Shown one piece after another: positions 1 through 10,358 of a stretch of 64,000 nucleotides of DNA. How positions within the stretch are numbered: position 1 is the stretch's first letter; each line of letters opens with the position of its first letter. The position numbers and the translations under genes were made by a program. The stretch covers positions 375,012-439,011 of the forward strand of contig KQ965733.1 in assembly GCA_001574975.1 (NCBI GenBank). The letters are read 5' to 3'. The notes under the pieces are model-generated. The model did not search any database. It was given only the letters and a program-made list of their open reading frames with translations, and was not told the origin of the DNA. The stretch comes from Gonapodya prolifera JEL478. Its lineage: Eukaryota > Monoblepharomycota > Monoblepharidomycetes > Monoblepharidales > Gonapodyaceae.

Positions 1-1196
1 TTTGTCACATTGACGAATAGACATTTGAATGGCGTTTAGTTTACTCACCCTGGAAGTGAATATCAACAGAGTAATGGGTTTTCGGCAGATAATCGGATCG
101 TTCAGAATGGCAGGGGGTGACAGAAGTACCAAGGTGCCAAGGTTGCCACGGAATGGTAAGAAGCGATCGAGATGGTTAGCGTGTGAGTCTTGCAGGGTAT
201 CCTGCCTCCGAAATCACCTGCGTGCGCAGCTGCCTTTTCGGCCATGGTTTGTGAGGTCCGGGGTTAAGGGAGACGATTCTGGTAGCCACCACAACCCCCC
301 CACATCGGCCGACAAAGTATCCGCCAGAGAGGGTGGTAATGCCCGAGAGTGGTGGCAAGGACATCCGAGGACAGATGATGGCGATTTGGACAATCGGAAG
401 GGGACGATGGCGACAAATCGGTGGTAGAGGGGGAGACAGAGGGGTTCAGGCACTGAGAAGATAGCGAGTCCCCCACACGAGACAGACTCACAGATTGGTG
501 TAGATGCAGACTGGTGACCTCTGCAGAAATCGAGGAAGATGAAGAAGGAGAACGACCTTTAGTTCACGCGCTGGCCTTGAGGTTTTGCGTGGCGCCGTAA
601 TTTAGTCCCGACAGCTGTGGCGTAGCGTGCGGGTCGGCTAAGGCACACCGCTCGAAACAGCCACTCCACACTTCCGGAAAATTTGGCAAAAACGACGCCA
701 ACACACTCCGAGACATCGCCGGTGAGCTGCCGTATTTTGAATGCATTTTCGGCGCTGTCGGGGGCGAGATCAGATTTTTGTGGCGCTCGGCAACCATGGG
801 AGACGGGGAGACAAATTGCGCCTTCCAGAGACCCTTGGGCCGACATCCGATCTTCAAAAACATCACTCCAGGTCATTTGCCTTGCGCTGTGTCTTAAGAC
901 TGCGAGCCATCTCTTCCTGAACAGTCTCTAGACTTGTCCACTTTGCGAAGGTGCGTGCCTTTCCCCGTGTGCCTCAGTCTCCCTCCTCCTCACCATCCCA
1001 TCTCCGCGCAAACTCTTCTGACATCCCCCCGGCCTTCGAACTCTATATCCTGTGTGCTCGTTCATCAATCGGACGTTGCTTCATCGGAAACTGGACAATC
1101 GCCCGGATCTTGGTCTCCACACCTCACGCCACATTGCGTTGCACCCCAACCAGTCGTCTCCCATAAACCTTTTTTGACTCCGGCTTCCCTCCAACA
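1..1196. other. Non-coding region upstream of the ABC transporter
   Basis: I see no supportable gene here. Open frames of about 130 codons or fewer exist on both strands, but their translations are low-complexity or basic and show no family motif. The last 250 bases before the ATG at 1197 are pyrimidine-rich and probably contain the promoter and 5' leader of the transporter gene. Confidence 0.5.
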
Positions 1197-4100
1197 ATGG
1201 CCTCATCCTCCGAAGCAACGGAGAAACTTATCGTCAACCCCACCGATGCCCCACCCACCGCCGACACCACGGCGGTTGACCTGGCTGGAGCTCCCGCCCT
1301 AGGTACCAAGAGGATCGTACGAATGGGGTCTTGGGGTAAATATTCGAAGTCACTCAGGCTGTCCGATCGACTCATTTTCTAACGGGAGCCTTTGATCTTT
1401 TGTTTTGCAGCCGTGAAAGACGAAAGTGAACTCCGACCCGCCTACTTCTCTTTCCGAAACATCAGCTGTGTCCTCCCCGTCAAGGGAGTGGACAAGCAAC
1501 TTCTTTTGAATGCTTCCGGTTACTGCAAGGTGCGTACTTGTAGGTTGTACCTTGTACATTCGGACATTGACCTTATTTTGCGCTCCAGCCCGGAGAGTCC
1601 CTCGCCATCATGGGTCCCTCGGGTGCCGGAAAGTCCACTCTGCTGGACATTCTGTCTTACAGGAAGAGTACCGGTCGTTTCACGCAGGACGTCATGCTCA
1701 AGTACGCAAAACTTTCGTCACGGAGGCTTCACTTCACCATCTAACGACTTGTTCCAATAGCGGTGAACGTCTGACGCAGAGGTCATTCGTCAAACACAAC
1801 GGTTACGGTCAGTACAGGCTTGCAGTGTACTTGTGCTATAATATCTCTAACACTTTTTTGTTCAACAGTCACCAGTGACGATCTTCTCCCGCCCGAGCTC
1901 ACCGTCCGTGAAGCACTCGAATTCTGCGCTGCCCTCCGTCTCCCGAAGGAGTGGAATCAGGAACAACGCAACGCCCGAGTATGTCCCCGCTTGTTCCGAT
2001 TCCGAGTCATACTTTCTCTGACCATCCCCAAACCCATTAGATTGACGACGTCCTCTCCGTCATGAGACTATCGTACGTCGAGAACAACAAGATCGGTTCC
2101 GCTCTTGTCCGTGGTCTGTCCACTGGTGAACGCAAACGTGTCAACGTTGCCGTCGAGCTGCTCCCCGTTGCCGCTGTCGTGTTCTTGGACGAGCCTGTAA
2201 GCTCCTTGAGGTTCTCATTTGCCCGCAATTTCGAAACTAATCTGTAATGCTACGATAGACCACCGGTCTGGACTCAAACACCGGTCGTGAAATCATCGAG
2301 AACTGTATCGAGGTCGTGAAAATGCGCAAGCTTTCTTGTGGTGAGTGTCCGGTCTGCCTTACGTCAGCACCGTTATGACAGACCTAATGTTCCGGTCTTT
2401 CAGTCGCCACAATCCACCAGCCCTCCTACACAATCCTTCGTCAGTTCGACTGGCTCCTGCTCCTTGCCAACGGTCGGATGTGCTACTTCGGACGCACCGC
2501 TGACGCTATTTCCTACTTTGAGAACTACCTCGGCATTCCCGTTCACGGCAATCCCGCTGAGATCTACGCCGACGCGCAGGCTGCCAACCCTGACAAGCTC
2601 ATTGAAGCTTGGGAGAAGAGCACTGAGAAGGAAATCCTGGACAAGGCGATCATTGGTAAGTATAGATGACATCACTTTGTGCCGTCGCCAGATTCTCACT
2701 CGTTGCTCGCAGCCATCCACTCTGGTGAAGGTTCGATCAAGAACTACAAGCCAATCGGCACTGATGAGGAGTCCGGATTCTGGGAGAAGCTTGGGTTCTT
2801 CCAGCAAGCCCCAGGCCTCGTCCAGATCAAGCAGCTGCTGCTCCGTCAAACTAAGGTTTACCTCCGCAACCCAATCATGTCGACATCTCGCTTTATTGCT
2901 GCCTTGGTGGTGGCGCTGTTCTTCGGGTTCGCCTTCTTCAAGCTTGACAGGTCGTATGGTGGATCCAGTGGAAAGTGAGTTGTGTTGCATCACGACGTGG
3001 ATTGGGATTTAATCAATCAATGATTTATGCGATAGGATTGCTGAACTGTTTGCACTAAAATTGATGACTCCTGGTTTCGGATCTGCCGCGATTGCGTACT
3101 GGTTGGAAAAACGGAAACAATACTACCACGAGGAGTAAGTTGGCGCCGACTTGTGAACCTGCCGAATCTAATGTAGACTTTTAATTCAGATCTGCAGGCT
3201 ACTACCACAAATTCTTCTACATTATTACCAACTTCCTTGTTGAATGGCTCTTCCTCGCAGTCGTCATGTCCGTTTGCGTTTTGGTAGCTATGGCTCTCAC
3301 TGGCTGGCTCACAGAGTTCTACGGTCTGTACATCTTCTACTTCATTGTTGAGGCTTGGGCTGCCACCGGGTGGAACTTGGTTTGCGCGTACATGGCCGCT
3401 GTAAGTTTTTAAGGTATTCGACGATGGATCGTTCGTAATGTTTTCCTCCTCAGTCGATTCCATACGCCAATGCCGCATTCAACATCAATTACTTCTGGGG
3501 TATTCTTCTTGCTGGATGGTACCTGACCGACTCGTTCTTGTACACTCGTCCTGGAGGTTCCCTTTTCCAGTACTTCTTGGTTTGGACTGCGTAAGTTCTC
3601 GTCGGCGTTTTCTCACGGAACTCCTTGTAACCAATTCTATTAGCTACCCCCGTGGTGTCTTCATTCCCATCATTCGTCACGAATTCTACGGTCAAACTGT
3701 GTTCTGCAAGGAGTCCGAAAACTTCGTTTTCGATCTCGGCGGTATTACTATTGCCGGTACCAGTGACGCGTCTCTTGACATCACAAAGTCGGCCATCAAC
3801 AACCAAACCATCATCAACACCATCAACACCTTCAAGCAATGGCGCTTCGCTACTGAGGCACAGAACGCAACCGTGAAGCCCTTGTACACGGTCGCCAGTG
3901 CCTTGTACAACGCTCTCACTGCTCAGACTATCCTTGCGAACTTCACAACAGTACCGCTTCCGGCACCTGCAAACGTTACTCAAACGTTGGGTGTCATCGG
4001 CGCCGAGTTCCGCCGTCAAGCCGTTGCTTTCGCGACTTTGGCGGTAGTTAACGCCTCCGACACTGCCGCGCTCACTACCTCTCTCACCAAATTGCTGACC

Positions 4101-4513
4101 GTGAGCGTCAACCTGCATCCCGTTTACCTTCTTAATAACTGACACTTCGGTTGTACAGGCGAATTCTATGGTGGCGTTCGGAGACTTACTCAACGACCCA
4201 AAGAACAAACTGGCTGGAGCGCCCGTTTGCTTCTACGATGGAGGGTACAGTTTCCTGTTGAACGGTGTCGGCCAAGTGCTCGAGAACGCTATCACCCTTC
4301 CCAACGGCACCGCTTCCACGGAGAAGGGTTTCGACCACCCAGATGTTACTCCCTCGTACATATACGTTCTCGACAACATTGCCCAAGGGCTGTTTATGTT
4401 CACCATTGGTACGTTGGAAACTTTCTTTAGTGCGATAACGTCCAGGAATCTAATACCATAATTACCGCACAGCGTTCCTTTGCCTTCGCGGCTGCAACTT
4501 CAGGCAGAAGTAA
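1197..4513 (+). CDS. ABCG/White-type ABC half-transporter
   Basis: This encodes an ATP-driven membrane exporter with one nucleotide-binding domain followed by one membrane domain, the half-size ABCG layout; such proteins act as dimers. The Walker A motif GPSGAGKST is at 1613-1639, the signature LSTGERKRV at 2116-2142, and Walker B VVFLDEP near 2177-2197 continues across an intron as TTGLDS. The H-loop sequence ATIHQPSY follows at about 2405. Membrane helices lie at 2890-2960, 3200-3400 and 3490-3590. A long Asn/Thr/Ala-rich loop (about 3700-4330) precedes the last helix, and the protein ends LRGCNFRQK at 4513. At least fourteen introns of 50-65 bases interrupt it; the first uses the donor at 1352 after TGG G. 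The ATG at 1197 starts an open exon in frame with the rest. The substrate cannot be told from sequence. The Ala/Thr-rich loop is longer than I expect for the family. Confidence 0.93.
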
Positions 4514-5333
4514 TGAGGTTGCGTTTTTGGGAGGGCAGTCAATTGGGGGCGTGTACAGAAACTACTAGGTCCCGTTTTGATATGAGAGCACCAATAATGA
4601 TGAAATACACTTACTTAATTCGCAAACATGCCTTCAATCAATTATTGGAAGTTACCCGTTGTCACTCCCTGAAGTCACAACTTCCGGGCCACTTCACATC
4701 AATTATTGGTGGTTTCAAAGTTACCCGTTGTCACCCCCTGAAGTCACCACTTCAGGCTCACTTCACGGATGCACTTCAAGCCCTTCCGGCTGGGGGTCAA
4801 AGTTGAACGACGCTCAAGTGGTGCACGCTATCCCTTATACAGATGTTATTTTTATAATTCAACGGTTTTTGCTTGTTGTTTTGTTCAAATAACATTTTTA
4901 AACAACACAATTCTTTAAACGTTGGGGAATCCTTGATGACGCCCTGGCAGCTAGCTTGTCTGAGACAGGTGAGCTTTCCCGTTGTCATGACTGGGCGAGG
5001 TTGGTCGACGGTCTCCTCTGTCGCCGTCAGCATTAGCAGAACAAAGTGAAGGGGGAACTTTTTCTTAGGTACAGTGAGCTCAAAATTTTGGGAAGTATGT
5101 GACAAATACATGCTAAACTCGGAACTGTGACTATGGTTCTTGCTTACAATTGATTGTTCACAAACGGGTCTTACGACCACTTCCGCCTGGTGGGGGGGGG
5201 GATGAAACCCAGAGGAGGTGGAAGTTGATGGATAAATTGTTGACAACGTTTAGCCGGTCTTCCAACAAATCATTCGCGCCTGTCTAAACGCATCTCATAG
5301 CATTCTTCATTTGGAATGATGATAACAGGGGAA
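4514..5333. other. Intergenic region with a short tandem repeat and a G-run
   Basis: No gene is supported. It holds the imperfect tandem repeat at 4637-4766 and a run of about ten G near 5190. The final stretch is probably the promoter and leader of the following gene. Confidence 0.55.
4637..4766. repeat. Imperfect tandem duplication, about 61-69 bases per unit
   Basis: Unit 1 (4637-4697) and unit 2 (4698-4766) both begin ATCAATTATTGG, continue with GTTACCCGTTGTCAC, and end in CACTTCAC. Unit 2 carries an extra TGGTTTCAA-like insertion. Each unit also contains a GAAGT/ACTTC inverted pair that could form a hairpin. No coding sense is apparent. Confidence 0.75.
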
Positions 5334-8223
5334 ATGACATCAGGTGAGATGTATCGTACTTACATCGACGCGTTTCCTCGGTTCTCAATGAAGTTCGTGT
5401 GCATGTCATTCTGCGACACAAACTCTCACCATACCCTCATTCACGGCAACTCGCTTTCTTACGGACGCTCTTGTTTGATTGCCCTTCGCGGAACGGGGCT
5501 CTGCCGACTTCCAGATGCTCAAGCTGGCCTAAAATCTATAAAGAAGGAGCTCAAGGATTGGGAACACGCTTTCCACGCAAAGGAAGGGAGGAAACCGGAC
5601 AAAACTGATATTGCAAAGGATAGAGAAATAGGTAACAAAGATACCTCGGCGCTGAGTGAACGAGACTGAAACCCTTGTTTCGTGAAGCGAAACGCTACAA
5701 AGCCTACGCAAAGCTGAAGGCCCAATACGATGAGCCCCCATCAGTTCCAGAAACTCCACAGCAAGACACCATCGTTTCTGGGCCCGAATTCGCACCAGTG
5801 TCGAAAGCCGAGCGACGCGATGATGATCGAAAAGGATGGACACCGAATGTGGAGCCCATTCCGCTGACAGTGGGACAGCTCGCGGCATTTAGTCCGGTGC
5901 CTGGACCGCAGCCGCAGCGTAATAGTGCTTCCTATTCACAACCCGTCATGGAGAGTCCACTGTCAAATCGCGTGGTCACTGCGGTCGCACTTGACAAAGG
6001 TCCCACGGCTTCGAATAGCGCCGCTACAGAAGATACCGCGCAAGCAAATTTGGCGATGCCGAAATTACCCCTTCCTCAATGGGGAACCGGAAATGCACAA
6101 TTGCCCACCGTGTCCCCTATCGCAACAGGATCTTCAATATTAGATGGAAGGCCAACATCACCTACGGAAGCTGGAGAGATTATAAGGAAACGGAGACAAA
6201 GCTTTGGATTTCGTAGGTCTCACGACTGCGCTTGTGTATTGCGTTGTACTGTCCCAACCACCTGATCAATGTCTTGCAGTGCGGTCTTCAATATCTGACC
6301 AGGTTGATGTGGCGCTGGCCAGTCCTGTGAATGCGAACTCCGATTTCGACGATTTTCTGTCACGAAAGAGGCAACTAGATGCTCTCCAAGAAGAGCAAAA
6401 GAAGAAAGCCCAAGAGCTTAAAGTTACTGCTGAGGTGAAAACTGTAGTTGTTCAACAAGCGCCCCAACAAGTCAAACCAAGCAACGAAAGCAAACGTTTA
6501 TCGCTGACGCAACCTCAAGGCAACTCAACCAATGAAAGTACTCCTACAGTTGTTGTCGAAGTCAAGGAAACTGTTGGAAATGGAAACCCTTCCCAACGAC
6601 CTCCTCGAACATGGCAAGGCTTTGTGGCAGACGAAGACGAAGATCAGAAGGTTCCTATTAAGGAGAAAAAGGAACCCAAACCCCAAAGCTCAGCGAGAGG
6701 TGATGCTTCGCTTAGCGGGTCCAGGAAGAATCGCGTGAATGAAGCTGAAAGCAAAAGGAATTCTGACGAGGCGGTGGAAGTCAAATACACGCGAACTGAG
6801 CGGAAAAAGTCACGCAAGGACGATTCGGATTCAGAGGACGAGATCGAGATTCCATCGGACGCAGGTGTATTGTCTTCGGAGCAGACGCCCAAATGTGACG
6901 ATGACGACTTCGAGGACCCCAGGTCCATCGTGGCACCTGCGCCACTTGTGGAAGAAGATAAAAAGACGAAGAGCAAGAAGACCCTCAAAGCCGAATCAAA
7001 TGACATCGATGGCGACAAGACTTCTGAGAGCACCCCTCCGCTGAAGGAAGGGGAAGTAGATTTTCCAATCTTTGGAAGAGCGTTTCCTGCAACTGGGTTG
7101 GGCCTTGACGCTGGCGGAGATGAAGGCGTTAGAGCTCTTTTCAGGTATCTTAAAAGTTGATCTCACGTGTTTTCTCACGAACACTTCTTACTTGGGAATC
7201 CTTTTCGTCAGACGCATTCCCAAGAACGCTGTTCTTCGATGCAAGCTTTTCCGCAAGACAAACCTTTTGGAGAAGAACTTCCCGAGCTTCTTTCTTTATA
7301 ACGAGGCAGATGACAAGTTAATTCTTGCCGCGAAAAAACGAAAGCAAGTGAAGGGAATTAACTACACAATCAGCGAGACAGCGGCGGAAATAAAAAAGGA
7401 GAGCAAGCATTACATCGCCAAGTTGCGGTAAGTGGCACGAACCCGAAAAAGAACGTTCATGGGACCAGTGTCAGCTTGACTACGTTTTTTTTCGTTTCCC
7501 CAGCGCAAACCAGCAGCGTACAATGTTCGTTATGTATGATGCTCGATCGTACAGCGTCAAAGCCAACAACAAGGGTCTAAAAGAACTTTCAATGGTTGAA
7601 TATGTGAGTCCTGCTGTCGATTGTGTACTGTGCCCACCTGAAGCGTGCGTAAATTCACGCTTTGCTCAAGAGCACAACAACTCTACCTCGTGAAATGATC
7701 GTGGCAGTCCCAGCGACTGCAATACCAGATGATCAAGTCGGTGGTAGACCTTGTTTACTTTGATTGCACAAGCTCATATTCGTCACAACAGATAAACGGA
7801 TTTACCAAAGATATATCAAACGACTTCCGGATGAGGAGCAAGGAGAAGCTTCTTTTCCTTCGAAATAAACCTCCCCGGTGGAATGAAAGTGGGTGGTGCG
7901 GGCGAAGGATTGTTGAAAGAAACAGGAGCCTTGAACACTCTTTTTCTGATTTAGCAACTCAATCGCACTGCCTGAACTTTGGAGGCAGAGTGACGATGCC
8001 GTCCATCAAGAATTTTCAGTTAATTGCCGATGCTGATGGTGAGAATTTGCACAGATTGCTACACCTCAATGAGCTAATGTGGTTTTCAACAGAGAACATG
8101 GTGCTCATGCAATTTGGACGGTGCGGACCGGATTTTTTCACCCTGGATGTGCGCTATCCGATGACTCCAATAGACGCTTTCGGCATTGCTCTTTCCACAT
8201 TCGATGCTTTCGACGCTGCTTGA
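5334..8223 (+). CDS. Sld2/DRC1-like N-terminal motif joined to a Tubby C-terminal domain
   Basis: The spliced product begins MTSDAQAGLKSIKKELKDWE and shows the motif found at the start of fungal Sld2/DRC1 and of RecQL4: an ELKDWEHAF helix, GRKP, then DREI and KRYKAYAKLKAQYD. Exon 1 is 5334-5343 with donor GTGAGA and acceptor at 5514; the next intron (5631 to about 5684) falls inside the motif and keeps frame. A long, charged, SP/TP-containing linker follows (about 5700-7150), crossing an intron at 6212-6279. The frame then enters a full Tubby domain: RRIPKNAVLRCKLFRK, the basic AAKKRKQVKGINYTIS strand that binds phosphoinositides in Tubby, PPRWNE, GGRVTMPSIKNFQLI, and the terminal LMQFGRCGPDFFTLDVRYP block ending FDAFDAA. 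Upstream in-frame ATGs at 5316 and 5319 are alternatives. Sld2 acts in CDK-dependent replication initiation; Tubby proteins bind PIP2 and help cilium trafficking. The fusion itself is inferred. Confidence 0.82.
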
Positions 8224-8567
8224 TTCATACGTTGCCGATCACCGAGTGCAATGCTCATGTAAAAACTTTTACTTAATCACATGCAATGTGAGAAGGTTCC
8301 CATCACGCATACAATAGATTGATCAGTGGTATGAGTCATGAGATAGTTATGAAACCGCGAAGAAGTGGGAACGTCATCTGTTGGCGCTGTCGTTATCTGG
8401 AACGCGTCTCACCCGAAAACAAAAAGTCCGGAAACATCCGGAGACCGTTTTTGGACCGAAAGAAGTGAAGAGGGAGCAAACACAAATGTGTGCTACCCCG
8501 CAAATTTGTAGAGTATGACGGGCCGTTGGTTCCGATAAAAACCCGATTTCTTTCAAACTTTTCCACA
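8224..8567. other. Short intergenic region, likely agmatinase promoter
   Basis: No gene is seen. Short inverted stretches (TCCGGAAACATCCGGA near 8428) lie about 140 bases before the agmatinase ATG and could be regulatory, but I have no direct evidence. Confidence 0.4.
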
Positions 8568-10238
8568 ATGCCTCGCGCTGTTGGATTGTTAGTCTTGCTC
8601 GGGCTCTATTTGCCTCTCATCGATGCGATCGGGACAGGTCAGCTCTCGGCGCAGAAGATCAAAGCCAATGTCCTCGAAGTCAATGTAACAGCTGCGAAAG
8701 ACAACAGTGTCGTCGCGATTGAAGATTTAAGGAACCCGCCCACTGTAAGCTGAGCAATCGTCTGCGTAGAAATGAAATCTGATTAACTTGCCTGCTAAAG
8801 GAAACATATAGCGGAATCGCGACATACGCCCACATGCCTTTACTCAAATGCATCGATGAAAATGCTGAGAAATTTGACATCGGAGTGCTTGGCATCCCTT
8901 TTGATGTAAGCTTGTCAGACTTCACGAATCCCCTTCATTGTTGTTTTGAACTGTTCGCCCACAGACCGCCGTCACTTATCGACGTGAGCCACGTCCTTTC
9001 TATCGCATTAATCGCAAGCCTTAAGCCTTTCAAAAAACTATGGATAAACAGCTGGCGCCCGCTTTGGTCCAGCTGCTATCAGGACCGGTTCCCGCCGGAT
9101 TCAGTATGCGAAGGGCTATGACACAAACTGGGGCTTCTCCCCTTTCAGTCAGTGGGCCAAAGTAGTGGATTGTGGTGTATGTAAAGTATTTGAGACATTT
9201 TTTGTTCCGGTATTGACAAACTTTTTGATTTGCAGGATCTTCCGATCACTGGATTCAGCAACACCAAAGCCTACGACCAGATGTACAGGGGCTACCTCCA
9301 TTTGATTACAAGACCACCTCGCCATACCTTCCCAGGAGTTGTAACGCACCCTCGATATGTGACCTTTGGCGGAGATCACAGCATCTCCTATCCTATTCTG
9401 AAAGCTTTACACGAAGTTTATGGTCCTATTGCAGTTCTGCACTTCGACAGCCATCTCGTGAGTGCAGACCTCGTCAACTACCGTATCGCCTTTCCCACTG
9501 ATCGATTCTACAGGACACCTGGCGAGCGCCCGCCAGTGCGTGAGTTTCACCACATCCCTCGTTTTCTTTCCAACTGATTGACCTTCTTTTTGTCAATTTT
9601 GTTTCTCAGAACGAAAGAAGAAGAGTTGCACCATGGAACAATGTTCTGGCACGCGTGGCGCGATGGACTTACTCAACATGGCAAAAACGTTCACGTCGGC
9701 ATTCGAACGAGATTGGTGTGAGTAAGAGCCCTCCAACGCATTTCAGTTTACGTCGTGTGATATTGTTTCTTAAAAGTGACGAGGGTGATTACGCGGACGA
9801 CAAGAAGTTCGGTTGGAAAATCATCGAGTTCGTGGAGTACTACAAGCTTGGAATTGACGGCATTATCCGTGAAATAAAGGAGACAATCGGGGAAGCACCA
9901 TGCTACCTCAGTCTTGACATTGTGAGTCCTGGTGCAAACTGACAGCAAGAGGAAGTCTCATCGTCCCGCGTTACCAGGATGTTGTCAACCCCGGCGAAGC
10001 ACCTGCCACTGGCACCATCGAGCCCGGTGGCTTTTTGGCCCGCGAAATTCAGGCAATCCTGCGTGGTTTGAATGGTCTTAATATTGTTGGTGCTGACGTC
10101 GTGGAAGTGGCACCAGTGTACGATCACGCTGAAATTACCGCTACACTGGCCGCGAACTTGGCGTTTGATATGTTGGCGACTATGGTTAAGAGGCCGGTTG
10201 CAATTAAGGCCGATGCAGTCACACACGTGGAGCTGTGA
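8568..10238 (+). CDS. Agmatinase/ureohydrolase with an N-terminal signal peptide
   Basis: This is a manganese ureohydrolase of the arginase/agmatinase family, predicted to split agmatine (or a related guanidino compound) into urea and an amine. The metal-binding motifs are intact: GGDHSIS at about 9368-9388, D-x-H-x-D in HFDSHLDTW (split by the intron at about 9459-9513), HGTMFWHAW, and SLDIDVVNP restored across the intron at about 9921-9978, followed by GEAPATGTIEPGG. The start at 8568 gives a hydrophobic leader (VGLLVLLGLYLPLI) that looks like a cleaved signal sequence, so a secreted or vacuolar enzyme is likely. Clear junctions include GIPFD/TAVTYR and TYRPGARFGPAAIR. Seven or more short introns are needed. 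Family assignment is strong. Substrate specificity is inferred, because fungal members include agmatinases and guanidinobutyrases. Confidence 0.93.
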
Positions 10239-10358
10239 TTATTATAATTTGGGACAGTCAAAGAATAGCTCATATGTAACATAAAACGATGGTGCTCTCA
10301 TTTCAGAATTCCCGCTCGTCTCGCGATGTCCTTCAAACGGAATTTTCAAACAATTGCA

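Noticed and set aside
29-427. Plus-strand frame of 132 codons at the left end
   Set aside because: No motif, no consistent composition and no neighbour in frame; likely chance.
5180-5200. Run of about ten G as a possible quadruplex or regulatory site
   Set aside because: A single run without the other G-tracts needed for a quadruplex; no further evidence.
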